Numbered from the stretch's first letter, positions 1 through 13,007 are shown. The stretch is DNA of 37,793 bases from Candidatus Krumholzibacteriia bacterium (GCA_025453655.1 JALOPX010000004.1:1-37793), one strand, 5' to 3'. Notes: a model not told the origin generated them from the sequence alone. Translations and numbers: made by a program.

Positions 1-31
1 GGAAGAGGGTGGAAGGCGGTCTCAAGCAAGG

Positions 32-59
32 TTGAAAAAAATAAAATTGCTGATATAAT
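32..59 (+). promoter_or_regulatory. sigma-70-type promoter
   Basis: TTGAAA at 32-37 and a perfect TATAAT at 54-59 are separated by 16 bases, and a TG dinucleotide one base upstream of the -10 box gives an extended -10. Transcription should start near 66 and read into the DUF2892 gene at 217. The surrounding AT-rich stretch stands out against G+C-rich sequence. Confidence 0.75.
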
Positions 60-101
60 CGATTCGAGATTCCGCAACATGCCAAAGCATTGCTGGAGCA
101 T

Positions 102-132
102 GGGGGCGCAGGCCGCCGATGGCGGCGCCCCC
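102..132 (+). promoter_or_regulatory. stem-loop in the 5' leader of the DUF2892 gene
   Basis: Bases 102-107 (GGGGGC) pair with 127-132 (GCCCCC), and inside them 112-117 (GCCGCC) pair with 121-126 (GGCGGC) around a three-base loop. Four unpaired bases (108-111) form a bulge. A second possible hairpin centred on TGGCGCCA lies near 160. The leader from about 66 to 216 is therefore long and structured. No known riboswitch class was recognised, and no T-tract follows the stem, so it does not look like a terminator. Confidence 0.4.
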
Positions 133-216
133 GGGCATTTGTGTTTAAAGTGGGTGTGGCGCCACCCGCGGGAAAACGAAGTCTGCCGGACGGACTGAAT
201 CCAGAAGGAGGGAGTC

Positions 217-432
217 ATGAAGAAAACTGTTGGACCAACCGACAAGATCATTCGGATAATTTTGGGAATAATTCTCTTGATACTTGCGTTTGCGACGTCA
301 GTCGGGCCGGCGGGGAAGGCGATCCTGATCATTTTGGCGATAGTCGCTTTATTGACGGCAATGACTGGGATATGCCCGTTGTACAGCTTGTTCGGCATGA
401 GTACCTGCAAGGTGAAAAACAAGGATTCCTGA
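217..432 (+). CDS. DUF2892 family small inner-membrane protein
   Basis: This 71-residue protein has the features of the DUF2892 (YgaP transmembrane domain-like) family: a short N-terminus reading MKKTVGPTDKIIRI, two hydrophobic segments at about residues 11-29 and 33-49, and a family-typical 'TGICPLYSLFGMSTC' tail with two cysteines. DUF2892 proteins occur alone or fused to rhodanese domains and are thought to sit in the cytoplasmic membrane; their function is not settled. The ATG at 217 is preceded by a strong AGGAGGGA Shine-Dalgarno. It is the first gene after the promoter at 32-59. A longer overlapping frame starting at 90 is compositionally unlike a protein and was discarded. The family call is firm; the function is unknown. 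Confidence 0.85.
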   Translation: MKKTVGPTDKIIRIILGIILLILAFATSVGPAGKAILIILAIVALLTAMTGICPLYSLFGMSTCKVKNKDS

Positions 433-575
433 TGTAAGTTTCAGCCTGACCGGACCGCCCGGGCCCGCGATCTTCGGCGCCACACCCATCGAAGCTTTCC
501 CCGCCTCAGGCAACAGCCGGTACAGGATCAGGACATCGGCCCCGCGGTTCGCCCGCGAACGAAAGGAGATGACAC

Positions 576-959
576 ATGTTTTACGTGGCAGAGAGCGGCA
601 AGCCGTTCGAAGAGGCGTCGGCCGCCCTTGAATCGGCCGTCAAACATAACGGCTTCGGGGTGCTCCACGTTCACGATCTCGGTGCTTCCCTGCGAGGCCG
701 GGGGATTCGCTTTGGCGAAGAGTGCAGGATCTTCGAGGTATGCAATCCCGCCCAGGCGGCGAAGGTGATGTCCTCGGACATGCGGCTCAACATGGCGCTG
801 CCGTGCCGCGTCTCCGTGTTCACGGAGAACGGCTCGACGAAGATCGGCTTCGTGAAACCGGGGAGGATGCTGTCCGCGTTGTCGGACGATCCGGAGCTGG
901 CGAAGATAGCCGCGGAGGTCGAGGAAAAGATGGTTCGCATGGTCGAAGAGGCCAGATAA
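576..959 (+). CDS. DUF302 domain protein
   Basis: The 127-residue product fits the DUF302 family across almost its whole length. It starts with a strand-helix unit (residues 1-30), then 'HNGFGVLHVHDL', and a central 'FEVCNPAQAAKVMS' block, then 'LPCRVSVFTENGSTKIGFVKP' (the usual family core, in which a conserved Cys-Asn-Pro precedes the helix and L-P-C follows), and ends in a charged helix. DUF302 proteins are small soluble alpha/beta proteins of unknown biochemical role; some have been linked to ligand or metal binding. AAGGAGATGACAC precedes the ATG at 576. The preceding 143 bases show no clear promoter or terminator, so the gene may be co-transcribed with the DUF2892 gene. The family call is confident; the role is unknown. 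Confidence 0.85.
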   Translation: MFYVAESGKPFEEASAALESAVKHNGFGVLHVHDLGASLRGRGIRFGEECRIFEVCNPAQAAKVMSSDMRLNMALPCRVSVFTENGSTKIGFVKPGRMLSALSDDPELAKIAAEVEEKMVRMVEEAR

Positions 960-971
960 GGAGGGCCGAAC

Positions 972-1141
972 ATGGGATTCATGGGATGGGCCGACGGGAG
1001 AGCCAAAAGATTCGGCAATATCTACGATCTGAAGCTACCGGGTTAATGAGCCTGACCCTCGCCCTGCCGCCCGCGAAACTCTTTCCCGCGCTGCTGAGCC
1101 TCGACACATGGTTTTACGCAGCCGCGTTCGTCATCTTCTGA
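972..1141 (+). pseudogene. frameshifted small membrane protein remnant
   Basis: An ATG at 972 sits six bases after a very strong AAGGAGGG Shine-Dalgarno (958-965), yet the frame closes after 24 residues (MGFMGWADGRAKR...) with TAA at 1044-1046. In the next frame, overlapping by one base (TAATG), the sequence continues as a hydrophobic segment containing LALPPAKLFPALLSLDTWFY and ends at 1141. Joined by a one-base shift near 1031-1040, the two halves resemble a family of roughly 60-residue bacterial membrane proteins with an N-terminal 'M-G-x-x-x-W-x-D-G-R' and a 'AKLxPxLLSLD-WYW' helix. The C-terminus is shorter than I would expect for that family. Family recognition is from memory and has no database support here. 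The gene could instead be two tiny coupled ORFs, or a sequencing error. Confidence 0.4.
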
Positions 1142-1174
1142 ACGTCGCGTACACCTCTCCCGCCCCGGTACAGG

Positions 1175-1204
1175 TTGACACCGGCCGCGCGGCGCAATTA
1201 TAGT
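1175..1204 (+). promoter_or_regulatory. sigma-70-type promoter for the deacetylase-pdxJ operon
   Basis: A perfect TTGACA at 1175-1180 is followed after 17-18 bases by TTATAG/TATAGT (1198-1204). The start point would be near 1211, giving a leader of about 200 bases before the ATG at 1416. The leader (1211-1415) holds two short direct repeats (CAGGGGYGGATATA at 1304 and 1348; CCGGAGGGCGCG at 1290 and 1378) and no convincing ORF. Confidence 0.65.
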
Positions 1205-1415
1205 AACCATGATGAATATCGAACAAGGATCCGGCGGAGCCCGGGCGCGCGGCGGCGAACCGGGATGGATGTGTTTGTCCTGATGACTGCCGGAGGGCGC
1301 GGGCAGGGGCGGATATATTTATCGGGACGGCCGATGGAAAGCGCGGTCAGGGGTGGATATACGTGCCCCGCGGGACGCCGGAGGGCGCGATGCGGGGCCT
1401 GAAAAGGGCGGGAAT

Positions 1416-2621
1416 ATGGGCGACGGGCGATCGAGAAGGAAAAGCACTGGGAAGAACGCCGCAAGGCTCGTCAGGGTCGCCTGGACCCTCGCCGCGCTGG
1501 CGATCGTCGCGATCGTCGCCGTGAGGTATTCACAGACCCCGAAGGGAAACGTCTTTCTCCTCGAGAGCGGTTTCGAAGACCGCTACGACCGCGTCCAGGA
1601 GGACATGGGCGGGCGGATCGTCGACGCCATCTCGAGTCTGGGCGTCAAAAGGGACGAAATAGTCGTCGACATGGAGCTCAGCTCCGAAAAAAGGTATCTG
1701 GTCTGCAACATAAGGGCCGATATCCCCGACGACGGGTCGCTGATCCAGGCCAACGCCGCGGTCGATGAATACATCGCCGTCGTCGGAGGGGTCGTCCACT
1801 CCTGCAGGGAGAAGCAGGAGGGCCGGGCGATCGAGATGGAGATCGGGACGAAGCAGCACATCACCCACAGGTGCTATTTGAGGCGGGGGACGTTCAGGGA
1901 AAAGCCGGAGAAGAAAAAGAAGGAGGGGCCCGTCATCGCGATCGTCGTCGACGATTTCGGGTATTTCAACAACACGCTCGTGAAGGAATTCCTGGGGCTC
2001 GGCGTCCCTCTGACGATATCGGTGATCCCCGAGCTGAAATATTCCGAGAAGATCTGCGCCCTCGCGAAGGAGGCCGGCAAGGAGATACTCTGCCACATGC
2101 CGATGGAGCCGGAAAGCGGCGGGGGCGACGGGGGCGAGATTCCGCTGGTGCGCGCCGACATGGAAAGAGGCGAGATGGAGAAAACGATGGCGCGCGCGCT
2201 GAAAACGACGCCGCACGTCGTCGGGATGAACAATCACATGGGATCGAAGGCGACCGCGGACCGGAGGGTGATGGGGATCGTCATGGATCTCTGCAGGAAA
2301 AGGGACCTTCTCTTTTTCGACAGCCTCACGACCCCCAAGTCGGTCGTCCGCGAGGTGGCCGACGAGGCGGGGGTGGCGAACGCGCGAAACGACATTTTCC
2401 TCGACAACAAGGCCGAGGATACAAGGGAAAACATGAAGAAGCTCCTTTCCATCGCGGAGAAGAGGGGCAGGGTGATCGGGGTGATGCACGTCAGGAGCGA
2501 GAGCCTTCAGGAGCTGAAGTGGCTCGTCAGGGAGGCGGGGAAAAGAGGGATGCGGTTTTCGGGCATAAGCGGGATGGCCGGCGTTCAGGCCGCCGCGGCG
2601 AACCAGGGAGGGAAGACTTGA
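1416..2621 (+). CDS. divergent polysaccharide deacetylase (YibQ-like)
   Basis: The protein (401 residues from the ATG at 1416) has a basic N-terminus, one membrane anchor at about residues 19-39, an extra alpha/beta region up to residue ~150, and then a divergent polysaccharide deacetylase (YibQ, PF04748) domain to the end. Family landmarks are '[11 protein letters not shown]', '[12 protein letters not shown]', '[11 protein letters not shown]', '[12 protein letters not shown]' and '[13 protein letters not shown]', carrying the D-D, H-M-P-M-E-P and N-N-H-M-G-S motifs. Such proteins are anchored to the inner membrane and face the periplasm, where they are presumed to act on envelope polysaccharide; the substrate is not known. 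An in-frame start at 1353 exists, but the residues it adds are unlike the family. The stop overlaps the pdxJ start (TTGA), so the two are translationally coupled. Confidence 0.85.
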   Translation: MGDGRSRRKSTGKNAARLVRVAWTLAALAIVAIVAVRYSQTPKGNVFLLESGFEDRYDRVQEDMGGRIVDAISSLGVKRDEIVVDMELSSEKRYLVCNIRADIPDDGSLIQANAAVDEYIAVVGGVVHSCREKQEGRAIEMEIGTKQHITHRCYLRRGTFREKPEKKKKEGPVIAIVVDDFGYFNNTLVKEFLGLGVPLTISVIPELKYSEKICALAKEAGKEILCHMPMEPESGGGDGGEIPLVRADMERGEMEKTMARALKTTPHVVGMNNHMGSKATADRRVMGIVMDLCRKRDLLFFDSLTTPKSVVREVADEAGVANARNDIFLDNKAEDTRENMKKLLSIAEKRGRVIGVMHVRSESLQELKWLVREAGKRGMRFSGISGMAGVQAAAANQGGKT

Positions 2622-3337
2622 ACAGGATCAGACTCGGAGTGAATATCGATCATGTCGCCACGCTGCGCGAGGCGAGAAAGACAACTGAACCGGATCCGGT
2701 GACTGCCGCGATGATGGCCGAGATGGGCGGCGCGGACCAGATCACCTTTCATCTGAGGGAGGACCGGCGCCACATTCAGAACAGGGACGCGAGGCTGATA
2801 ACCGAGATGGCGCAGACCATGGTCAATCTCGAGATGGCGGCGACCGTCGAGATGCAGGAGATAGCGCTCGCTCTTCATCCCGATTCGGTGACCCTCGTTC
2901 CCGAGAAGCGCGAGGAGGTCACGACCGAGGGGGGCCTCGATCTGCTCCGCGGCACCGAGAAGTACGCCGAGGTGGTCAAAGCGCTCAAGGACGGGGGGAT
3001 AAAGGTCGCCGCCTTCGTGGGGCCCGATCAGGCGCAGATAAAGGAGGCCTCGAAGCTAGGGTTCAACGCCGTGGAGATTCACACTGGGGAGTACGCCAAC
3101 GCGACGAGGGCGGAGTTCGACAGGGCGCTCAAGGCCGTGAGGGACGCCGCGCAGTCGGGCAGGAAGCACGGGCTCGCCGTTCACGCAGGGCACGGGCTGA
3201 CATACCATAACGTCCGCGAGATGGTCGCGATACACGACATCGAGGAACTGAACATAGGGCACAGCATAATATCCAGGGCCGTCTTCGTGGGACTCGAGCA
3301 GGCGGTCAGGGAGATGGTCGAGCTGCTCAAGAGGTAG
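2618..3337 (+). CDS. pdxJ: pyridoxine 5'-phosphate synthase
   Basis: The 239-residue product matches PdxJ over its full usual length. PdxJ condenses 1-deoxy-D-xylulose 5-phosphate with 3-amino-2-oxopropyl phosphate to make pyridoxine 5'-phosphate, the last ring-forming step of the DXP-dependent vitamin B6 pathway. Hallmarks are '[16 protein letters not shown]' at the N-terminus, '[12 protein letters not shown]', '[17 protein letters not shown]', 'EIHTGEYAN', '[12 protein letters not shown]' and '[16 protein letters not shown]', which include the catalytic glutamate and histidines and the phosphate-binding turn of the TIM barrel. The start is a TTG at 2618 that overlaps the upstream stop and follows GGGAGGG; no ATG lies in a plausible place. 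Other pathway genes are not in the window. Confidence 0.97.
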   Translation: MNRIRLGVNIDHVATLREARKTTEPDPVTAAMMAEMGGADQITFHLREDRRHIQNRDARLITEMAQTMVNLEMAATVEMQEIALALHPDSVTLVPEKREEVTTEGGLDLLRGTEKYAEVVKALKDGGIKVAAFVGPDQAQIKEASKLGFNAVEIHTGEYANATRAEFDRALKAVRDAAQSGRKHGLAVHAGHGLTYHNVREMVAIHDIEELNIGHSIISRAVFVGLEQAVREMVELLKR

Positions 3338-3370
3338 CGACAGGCCCCTTAATCATCCCGGGGAAAGATA

Positions 3371-4558
3371 ATGGCAGGTTCCGGAACCGACAGTTTCGAA
3401 ATGCTGGCGACCACGCTTTTCGGCCTCGAGGATATTCTCGCCGGCGAGCTCGAGGAGGCGGGCGCGGCCTCGATCGAGAAGCTCAACCGCGCGGTTTCCT
3501 TCTCGGGAGACAAAAAGCTTCTATACGGGCTGAACCTGTCCTCCCGGACCGCATCGAAAATTCTCGTGCCGGTGCGGAAACGGCAGGTTCTCAGCGACAA
3601 GGATCTCTACGCGGCGGCGATGGACGTCGACTGGTGGAAATACCTCGACGTCGACAGGACCTTCGCCGTGGACAGCGTCGTCAATTCGAAGCACTTCAAC
3701 CATTCGAAATACGCGGCCCTCAAGGTGAAGGACGCCGTTGCCGACCGTTTCAGGGAGAAGTACGGGAAAAGGCCCTCGGTCGACAGGGAGAATCCCGACG
3801 TCAGGATCAACGTGCACATCGACAGGGAGCGCTGCGCGATATCCCTCGACAGCTCCGGGGAGCCCCTTCACCGACGCGGCTACAGGCTGGAGGGAGGAGG
3901 GGCCCCGCTGAACGAGGTGCTGGCGGCGGGGATGATCATGCTCTCCGGGTGGAGGGGGGAGTGCAGCTTCATCGATCCGATGTGCGGGTCGGGGACGCTG
4001 CCCGTCGAGGCGGCCCTCATAGCGGGCAACGCTGCGCCGGGACTCTTAAGGAAACGGTTCGGGTTCTTCGGCTGGAACGATTTCGACGCGGCGCTATTCG
4101 GCAGGATCCGCGCCGGGCTCGAAAAGGGGGTGCGGCCCCCCGCGGCGGCGATATGCGGATCCGACATCTCGAGAAGGGCCGTCGAGACGGCCCGGAAAAA
4201 CATCGGCCGCGCCCGCCTCGAAAAGACGGTGAAGATTCAGGCGGGCGCCTTCGAGCGCGTCGACCCGCCCCCGGCGCCCGGAATCCTCGTGATGAACCCG
4301 CCCTACGGCCAGAGGATGGGAAGCGCGGACATCGTCGAATTCTACAAAATGATCGGCGACACCCTGAAACGGAGATACGAAGGGTACCAGGCCTGGATCC
4401 TGAGCGCGAATTTCGACGCGATGAAATTCATAGGGCTTCGCCCCTCGAAAAAGATAACACTCTTCAACGGGCCGCTCGAATGCCGGTTCCAGAGATACGA
4501 AGTCTACGGCGGCAGCAAAAAAGCAAAGTACAGAAGTGGCGAATCTGAAAAACAATAA
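3371..4558 (+). CDS. THUMP-domain class I SAM-dependent RNA methyltransferase (RlmL/YpsC-like)
   Basis: The 395-residue protein has an N-terminal ferredoxin-like/THUMP region (about residues 1-160, with 'GLEDILAGELEEAG' as in RlmL) and a C-terminal Rossmann methyltransferase domain. Motif I is 'FIDPMCGSGTLPVEAALIA' near residue 200 and motif IV is 'ILVMNPPYGQRMG' near residue 307; NPPY is the signature of N2-guanine-type methyltransferases. E. coli RlmL uses this fold to methylate G2445 of 23S rRNA, so rRNA guanine methylation is the likely job here. It corresponds to the N-terminal half of E. coli RlmKL and to stand-alone YpsC. GGGGAAA precedes the ATG at 3371. Its 3' end overlaps the MATE gene by 23 bases. 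Confidence 0.9.
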   Translation: MAGSGTDSFEMLATTLFGLEDILAGELEEAGAASIEKLNRAVSFSGDKKLLYGLNLSSRTASKILVPVRKRQVLSDKDLYAAAMDVDWWKYLDVDRTFAVDSVVNSKHFNHSKYAALKVKDAVADRFREKYGKRPSVDRENPDVRINVHIDRERCAISLDSSGEPLHRRGYRLEGGGAPLNEVLAAGMIMLSGWRGECSFIDPMCGSGTLPVEAALIAGNAAPGLLRKRFGFFGWNDFDAALFGRIRAGLEKGVRPPAAAICGSDISRRAVETARKNIGRARLEKTVKIQAGAFERVDPPPAPGILVMNPPYGQRMGSADIVEFYKMIGDTLKRRYEGYQAWILSANFDAMKFIGLRPSKKITLFNGPLECRFQRYEVYGGSKKAKYRSGESEKQ

Positions 4559-5933
4559 ACGGGCCGTCCTGACGGAAGGGCCGATCGGGAAAACGCTCTT
4601 CTCGCTCACCGTGCCGATGGCGGTCGGCATCGTCGGCATGTTCGCGTTCAACCTGACCGACACCTTCTTCGTGAGCCGCCTCGGTATCCGCGAGCTCGCG
4701 GCGATCAGTTTCACCTTTCCCGTGGAGCTGGTGCTGTCGAGATTCGCGCTCGGACTCAGCGTCGGTGCCGCCTCGGTGGTCTCGCGCGCGATCGGGAAGG
4801 GCGACTGGGACGAGGTTAAGAGGCTGACGACCGACGGCCTCGCCCTGTCGATATTCTTCGTCGCGATATTCATCGTCGCGGGGCTGCTGACGATGGACAA
4901 GGTTTTCGGGATGATGGGGGCGACCGGCGAGACGGTTCCCCTTGTGAAGCAGTATATGCGGATATGGTACATGGGGCTGATTTTCGTGGTATTTCCGATG
5001 GTAAGCAACAATGTCATCCGGGCGACCGGGGACACGAAGACCCCGGCCATGATAATGCTCGGGTCCGTGGCTATAAACATCATCCTCGATCCGCTCCTGA
5101 TATTCGGGCTCGGGCCATTTCCCAGGATGGGACTCGCGGGGGCGGCGATCGCGACCGTCTTTGCGCGCATGACGATGTTCGTCATCTCGTTTTACATCGT
5201 GTATCACAGGCTCGGGATGATAACCTTCAGGATCCCTCCGATGCCGGTGCTTATCGACTCGTGGAGGAGGGTCCTCTACATATCGGTTCCCGCCGCGGCA
5301 ACCAGAATGATCGTGCCCCTGAGCCAGGGGATACTCACCTCCATAGTCGCGGCATTCGGCGTGAAGGCCGTGGCGTCGTTCGGCGTCGCGCTGAAGATCG
5401 AGATGTTCGCCTTCACGCCGGTGATGGCTCTTTCGTCGGTGCTCGCGGCCTTCGTCGGGCAGAACTGGGGGGCGGGGCGGTTCGACAGGATGAGAAGGGG
5501 AATGAGCGTCGGCAACAGGTTCGCCTTCGCGAGCGGCCTCGTCTTTTTCGCGGCGCTCATACTGCTGGGCAGGCCGATAGCGTCGATCTTCTCGAGGGAT
5601 CGCGAGGTTTTGTCCGGCATCGCGCTGTACCTCGCGATCGTTCCGGCCTCGTATTTCATGCAGGGGATCGTCTTCATGGTGATCGGCAACCTTAACGTGA
5701 TGAACAAACCGTACCACGCCGCGGCGCTCGGGATAGGGCAGGCGTTCATTCTTACGGTGCCGTTCGCGTATCTCGGCAGACACCTCTACGGGCTGCCGGG
5801 CGTATTCATCGGGCTCGCAGTTTCGTTTCTTATCGCCGGGACGATCGCGCACAGGTTCCTCTGGCGGCAGGTCGACGCGGTCGAAAGGGAGACGAAACTG
5901 GTCGCCGCCCAGACGGCGGTTATAGAGGAATAG
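4536..5933 (+). CDS. MATE family efflux transporter
   Basis: The 465-residue product has about 12 hydrophobic segments and clear MATE-family landmarks: 'IGKTLFSLTVPMAVGI' at the first helix, 'NLTDTFFVSRLG', 'GLSVGAASVVSRAIGKGD', 'NNVIRATGDTKTPAMIML', and the repeated pattern in the second half ('AFVGQNWGAGRFDRMRRG'). MATE proteins export cationic drugs or metabolites, using a Na+ or H+ gradient, through the cytoplasmic membrane; the substrate cannot be read from sequence. The start is GTG at 4536, inside the end of the methyltransferase gene. This gives the family-typical N-terminus (a short polar leader, then E-G-P-I-G-K-T-L). The following lipoprotein gene starts 9 bases after the stop. Confidence 0.95.
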   Translation: MANLKNNKRAVLTEGPIGKTLFSLTVPMAVGIVGMFAFNLTDTFFVSRLGIRELAAISFTFPVELVLSRFALGLSVGAASVVSRAIGKGDWDEVKRLTTDGLALSIFFVAIFIVAGLLTMDKVFGMMGATGETVPLVKQYMRIWYMGLIFVVFPMVSNNVIRATGDTKTPAMIMLGSVAINIILDPLLIFGLGPFPRMGLAGAAIATVFARMTMFVISFYIVYHRLGMITFRIPPMPVLIDSWRRVLYISVPAAATRMIVPLSQGILTSIVAAFGVKAVASFGVALKIEMFAFTPVMALSSVLAAFVGQNWGAGRFDRMRRGMSVGNRFAFASGLVFFAALILLGRPIASIFSRDREVLSGIALYLAIVPASYFMQGIVFMVIGNLNVMNKPYHAAALGIGQAFILTVPFAYLGRHLYGLPGVFIGLAVSFLIAGTIAHRFLWRQVDAVERETKLVAAQTAVIEE

Positions 5934-5942
5934 GGGGACATT

Positions 5943-6752
5943 ATGAGAGCGAAGAATTCCCTGTTCGCGGCGGCGGCCGCCGCGCTTCTCACGATCCTGC
6001 CAGCTTGCGGGCCGGGAACGAAGGGCGAAAAGGGGAACAGGATTTCGACGGGAGACGAAATGAAAATCATCTTTCTTCATCACAGCACCGGAAGAGCCGT
6101 CTGGGACGGCGGCGTGAAGCAGTGGTTCAGGGACTACAACAAGGCGGAGGGGAAAAAGCACGAAATAACGGAGATGGAGTTCCCCCGCGAAAAACCTTAC
6201 GGATGGAACAACTATCCCTACGACTACTGGAACATCTGGGTCAGGAACGCCGGGTCGGGAAAATACATGGGCGAGCCGACCCTCGAGATTCTGACGAAGA
6301 AATACGACATGATCGTTTTCAAGCACTGTTTCCCCGTTAGCGAGATCCTTCCCGATACCGGCGATCCCGACGTCGCTTCGAGCGGGAAAAAGCTCGAGAA
6401 CTACAAGCTTCAGTACGCGGCGCTGAAGGAGAAGATGAGGTCGTTCCCGGGAACGAAGTTTCTCGTGTGGACCGGCGCGGCCCTCGTCCGGCAGCGGACC
6501 AGCCCCGAACAGGGGGAGGCGGCGCGGGAGTTCGCGCGGTGGGTCGTGGAGGAATGGGACGAGCCGGGGGACAACATCTTCGTCTGGGATTTCTTCGGCC
6601 TCGAGACCGAGGGCGGAACCTTCCTTCAGGACCGTTACGCGAAGAGCGAAACGAACTCGCATCCGAACGAATCGTTCGCGCGCGACGCCGCGCGGCTCTT
6701 CGGCCGGAGGATCGTCGATATCATCGAGGGGCGCGGCGATCAGGCGCCGTGA
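5943..6752 (+). CDS. lipoprotein with SGNH-hydrolase-like fold
   Basis: The protein (269 residues) starts with a lipoprotein signal peptide: a basic n-region, an alanine/leucine-rich core and the lipobox LPAC with cysteine at about residue 22. The mature part opens with 'KIIFLHHSTGRAVWDGG', resembling the catalytic-serine block of SGNH/GDSL hydrolases, and closes with 'NSHPNESFARDAA', resembling block V, whose histidine completes the triad. Where many relatives have Asp shortly before that His, asparagine is present, so activity is uncertain. The middle ('YDMIVFKHCFPVSEI') fits block II. It is probably an envelope esterase or acyl-modifying protein, but the substrate is unknown. The ATG at 5943 follows GGGGGA. 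It is last in the plus-strand operon and convergent with ligA. Confidence 0.6.
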   Translation: MRAKNSLFAAAAAALLTILPACGPGTKGEKGNRISTGDEMKIIFLHHSTGRAVWDGGVKQWFRDYNKAEGKKHEITEMEFPREKPYGWNNYPYDYWNIWVRNAGSGKYMGEPTLEILTKKYDMIVFKHCFPVSEILPDTGDPDVASSGKKLENYKLQYAALKEKMRSFPGTKFLVWTGAALVRQRTSPEQGEAAREFARWVVEEWDEPGDNIFVWDFFGLETEGGTFLQDRYAKSETNSHPNESFARDAARLFGRRIVDIIEGRGDQAP

Positions 6753-6763
6753 CTTTTGTTTTT
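6730..6763 (+). terminator. possible intrinsic terminator after the lipoprotein gene
   Basis: GGCGC at 6730-6734 can pair with GCGCC at 6744-6748, and a T-rich run (CTTTTGTTTTT, 6753-6763) follows. The stem is short (5 bp) and overlaps the last codons of the lipoprotein gene. The position between convergent operons makes it plausible. Confidence 0.35.
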
Positions 6764-6809
6764 GCGCGAATCAGGTGGCGCGGTGACTGTCGCGTCCGCG
6801 CGCGGGATG

Positions 6810-11401
<4,592 letters not shown>

Positions 11402-11417
11402 CGAATCACCTGATCCT

Positions 11418-13007
11418 TTACGCGTAGATTCTGTAATCGATTTCCGGGAAGATGTTGTCCCTGCTCTCCACTTCCTTCAGCCACGGGTCGTTGATCCGCG
11501 AGGAAAGAATGTCGTTGTACAGCCTCTCGAACCGGCCGACATGGTCCTTCGTCCGCTTGTGCGCGTACTCGACCATCGTCCCGGTCTTCATGATGAAGGC
11601 CCAGTCGCTGCTCTGCGCGAGAAGGAGCTCCCGGGCGGCCTGGTTGAGCGCCCGCCGCTCGAGCCCTTCGGCGTTCGGGAACCTTCGGGCAAGTTCCACC
11701 ATCCTGTCGGACATGATGTGAAGGTGCCTGTAGATCCAGTCGTTGCTCCCTTCGAGCCAGAATTCGTTGTACCCTTTGTATCCCCATGACGACATCGACG
11801 GCTGCAGAACCTGCAGCCTCGGGTGGCGCTGCAGGTATTCCGACGGCGTGATCGGCTCGATCGTCTCCTGGTCGAAGCGCAGCTTCCTCAGGAGGAATTC
11901 GATCCACTCCGGGCCCTCGAACCACCAGTGGCCGAAAAGCTCGGCGTCGTACGGCGAGACGATGATCGGTTTAATTCCGAGCATCCCGCTGAGGTGCTCG
12001 ATCTGCCTTTCACGGTTGAACATGAAATTGCCCGCGTGCTCGGCCGCCCTTTCCCTGGCCGCCGCCGGGCGGTACGGCTCCTTGTGGTCGGTGGGGCCGG
12101 TGATCCTGTGATATTTTATCCCCGTGTGGATCCTGTTCCCGTCCGCGTGCAGGAAGGGCCGTATATATTCGTAATCGAGGTCGAACCCGATGTCCCTGTA
12201 GAAATCCCTGTAATCGAAGTCGCCGGGATACCCTTCCTTCGCGCTCCAGACCTGCTTCGAGGATTCCCTGTCGCGGCCGAAGACGGCGACGCTCGCCTCC
12301 GGCGTGTAGACCGGCGCGAAGACCCCGTACCTCGGCCTCGGCGTCCCGAAAAGTATCCCGTGCGTGTCGGTCAGGAAATAATTGATCCCCGCTTCCTTGA
12401 TATATTTCTCCACGCCGGGGGTGTAGCCGCATTCGGCGAGCCATATTCCCCTCGGCCTTCTGCCCAGGTGCTTTTCGTAATGATTCGCGGCGATGTGTAT
12501 CTGCGCCCTGACGGCGCTGGCGTTGATCATCAGCGGGAGGAACCCGTGTGTCGCCGTGCAGGTGATGATCTCGAGGCACCCCCTGTCCTGGTGATGCCGG
12601 AAGGCGTCTATGAGACGGCTGTCGTAGCGTTCGAGGAAGATCTGCCGGGCGCGCGAAAATCTCCAGTGGTACATCAGCGCCAGCTCATGGTACTCCGGCG
12701 TCCACCTGGTCCTCGCGACCTCCCTTCCCGCGAGATCGATCAGCCTGTTGAGATGGCGAAGGTACCTGTACTGCAGCAGCGGATCGGACATCATCGAAAG
12801 AAGGGTCGGCGTGAGGGACATCGTCAGGCGGAAATCGATCCCCTCCTCCTCGAGCCGGTCGAAGATCTCTATCAGCGGGATGTACGTCTCCGTGATCGCC
12901 TCGAAGAACCAGTCTTCCTCGAGGAAGTCGTCATGCTCCGGGTGCCTGACGTAGGGCAGATGGGCGTGCAGGATGAGCGCGAGGTATCCTTTCGAGCGGT
13001 CTGTCAT
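11418..13007 (-). CDS. GH57 1,4-alpha-glucan branching enzyme (DUF1957 type)
   Basis: The 529-residue product has the length and order of GH57 branching enzymes such as the Thermus and Thermococcus proteins. It opens with 'GYLALILHAHLPYVRHPE', carries 'PRGIWLAECGYTPGVEKYI' with the nucleophile glutamate and 'IIVSPYDAELFGHWWFEGPEW' with the acid/base aspartate, and ends in a helical DUF1957 region containing 'PSMSSWGYKGYNEFWLEG'. The enzyme would transfer alpha-1,4-glucan chains to form alpha-1,6 branches in cytoplasmic glycogen. The start overlaps the DUF4912 stop by four bases (ATGA), so the genes are translationally coupled. No glycogen synthase or phosphorylase lies in the window. Confidence 0.93.
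   Translation of the reverse strand: MTDRSKGYLALILHAHLPYVRHPEHDDFLEEDWFFEAITETYIPLIEIFDRLEEEGIDFRLTMSLTPTLLSMMSDPLLQYRYLRHLNRLIDLAGREVARTRWTPEYHELALMYHWRFSRARQIFLERYDSRLIDAFRHHQDRGCLEIITCTATHGFLPLMINASAVRAQIHIAANHYEKHLGRRPRGIWLAECGYTPGVEKYIKEAGINYFLTDTHGILFGTPRPRYGVFAPVYTPEASVAVFGRDRESSKQVWSAKEGYPGDFDYRDFYRDIGFDLDYEYIRPFLHADGNRIHTGIKYHRITGPTDHKEPYRPAAARERAAEHAGNFMFNRERQIEHLSGMLGIKPIIVSPYDAELFGHWWFEGPEWIEFLLRKLRFDQETIEPITPSEYLQRHPRLQVLQPSMSSWGYKGYNEFWLEGSNDWIYRHLHIMSDRMVELARRFPNAEGLERRALNQAARELLLAQSSDWAFIMKTGTMVEYAHKRTKDHVGRFERLYNDILSSRINDPWLKEVESRDNIFPEIDYRIYA

Noticed and set aside
90-437. 115-codon open frame overlapping the DUF2892 gene
   Set aside because: The frame runs through the leader hairpins, has a skewed composition and no family resemblance; the DUF2892 frame has a Shine-Dalgarno and clear homology.
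1871-2617. Possible long N-terminal extension of PdxJ
   Set aside because: The open frame upstream of 2618 is a shadow of the deacetylase gene, very rich in Arg, Gly and Glu, and PdxJ starts normally at '[14 protein letters not shown]'.
4464-6662. 732-codon antisense open frame across the MATE and lipoprotein genes
   Set aside because: It is Arg/His/Pro/Asp-rich with no domains, a typical mirror frame of G+C-rich coding sequence.
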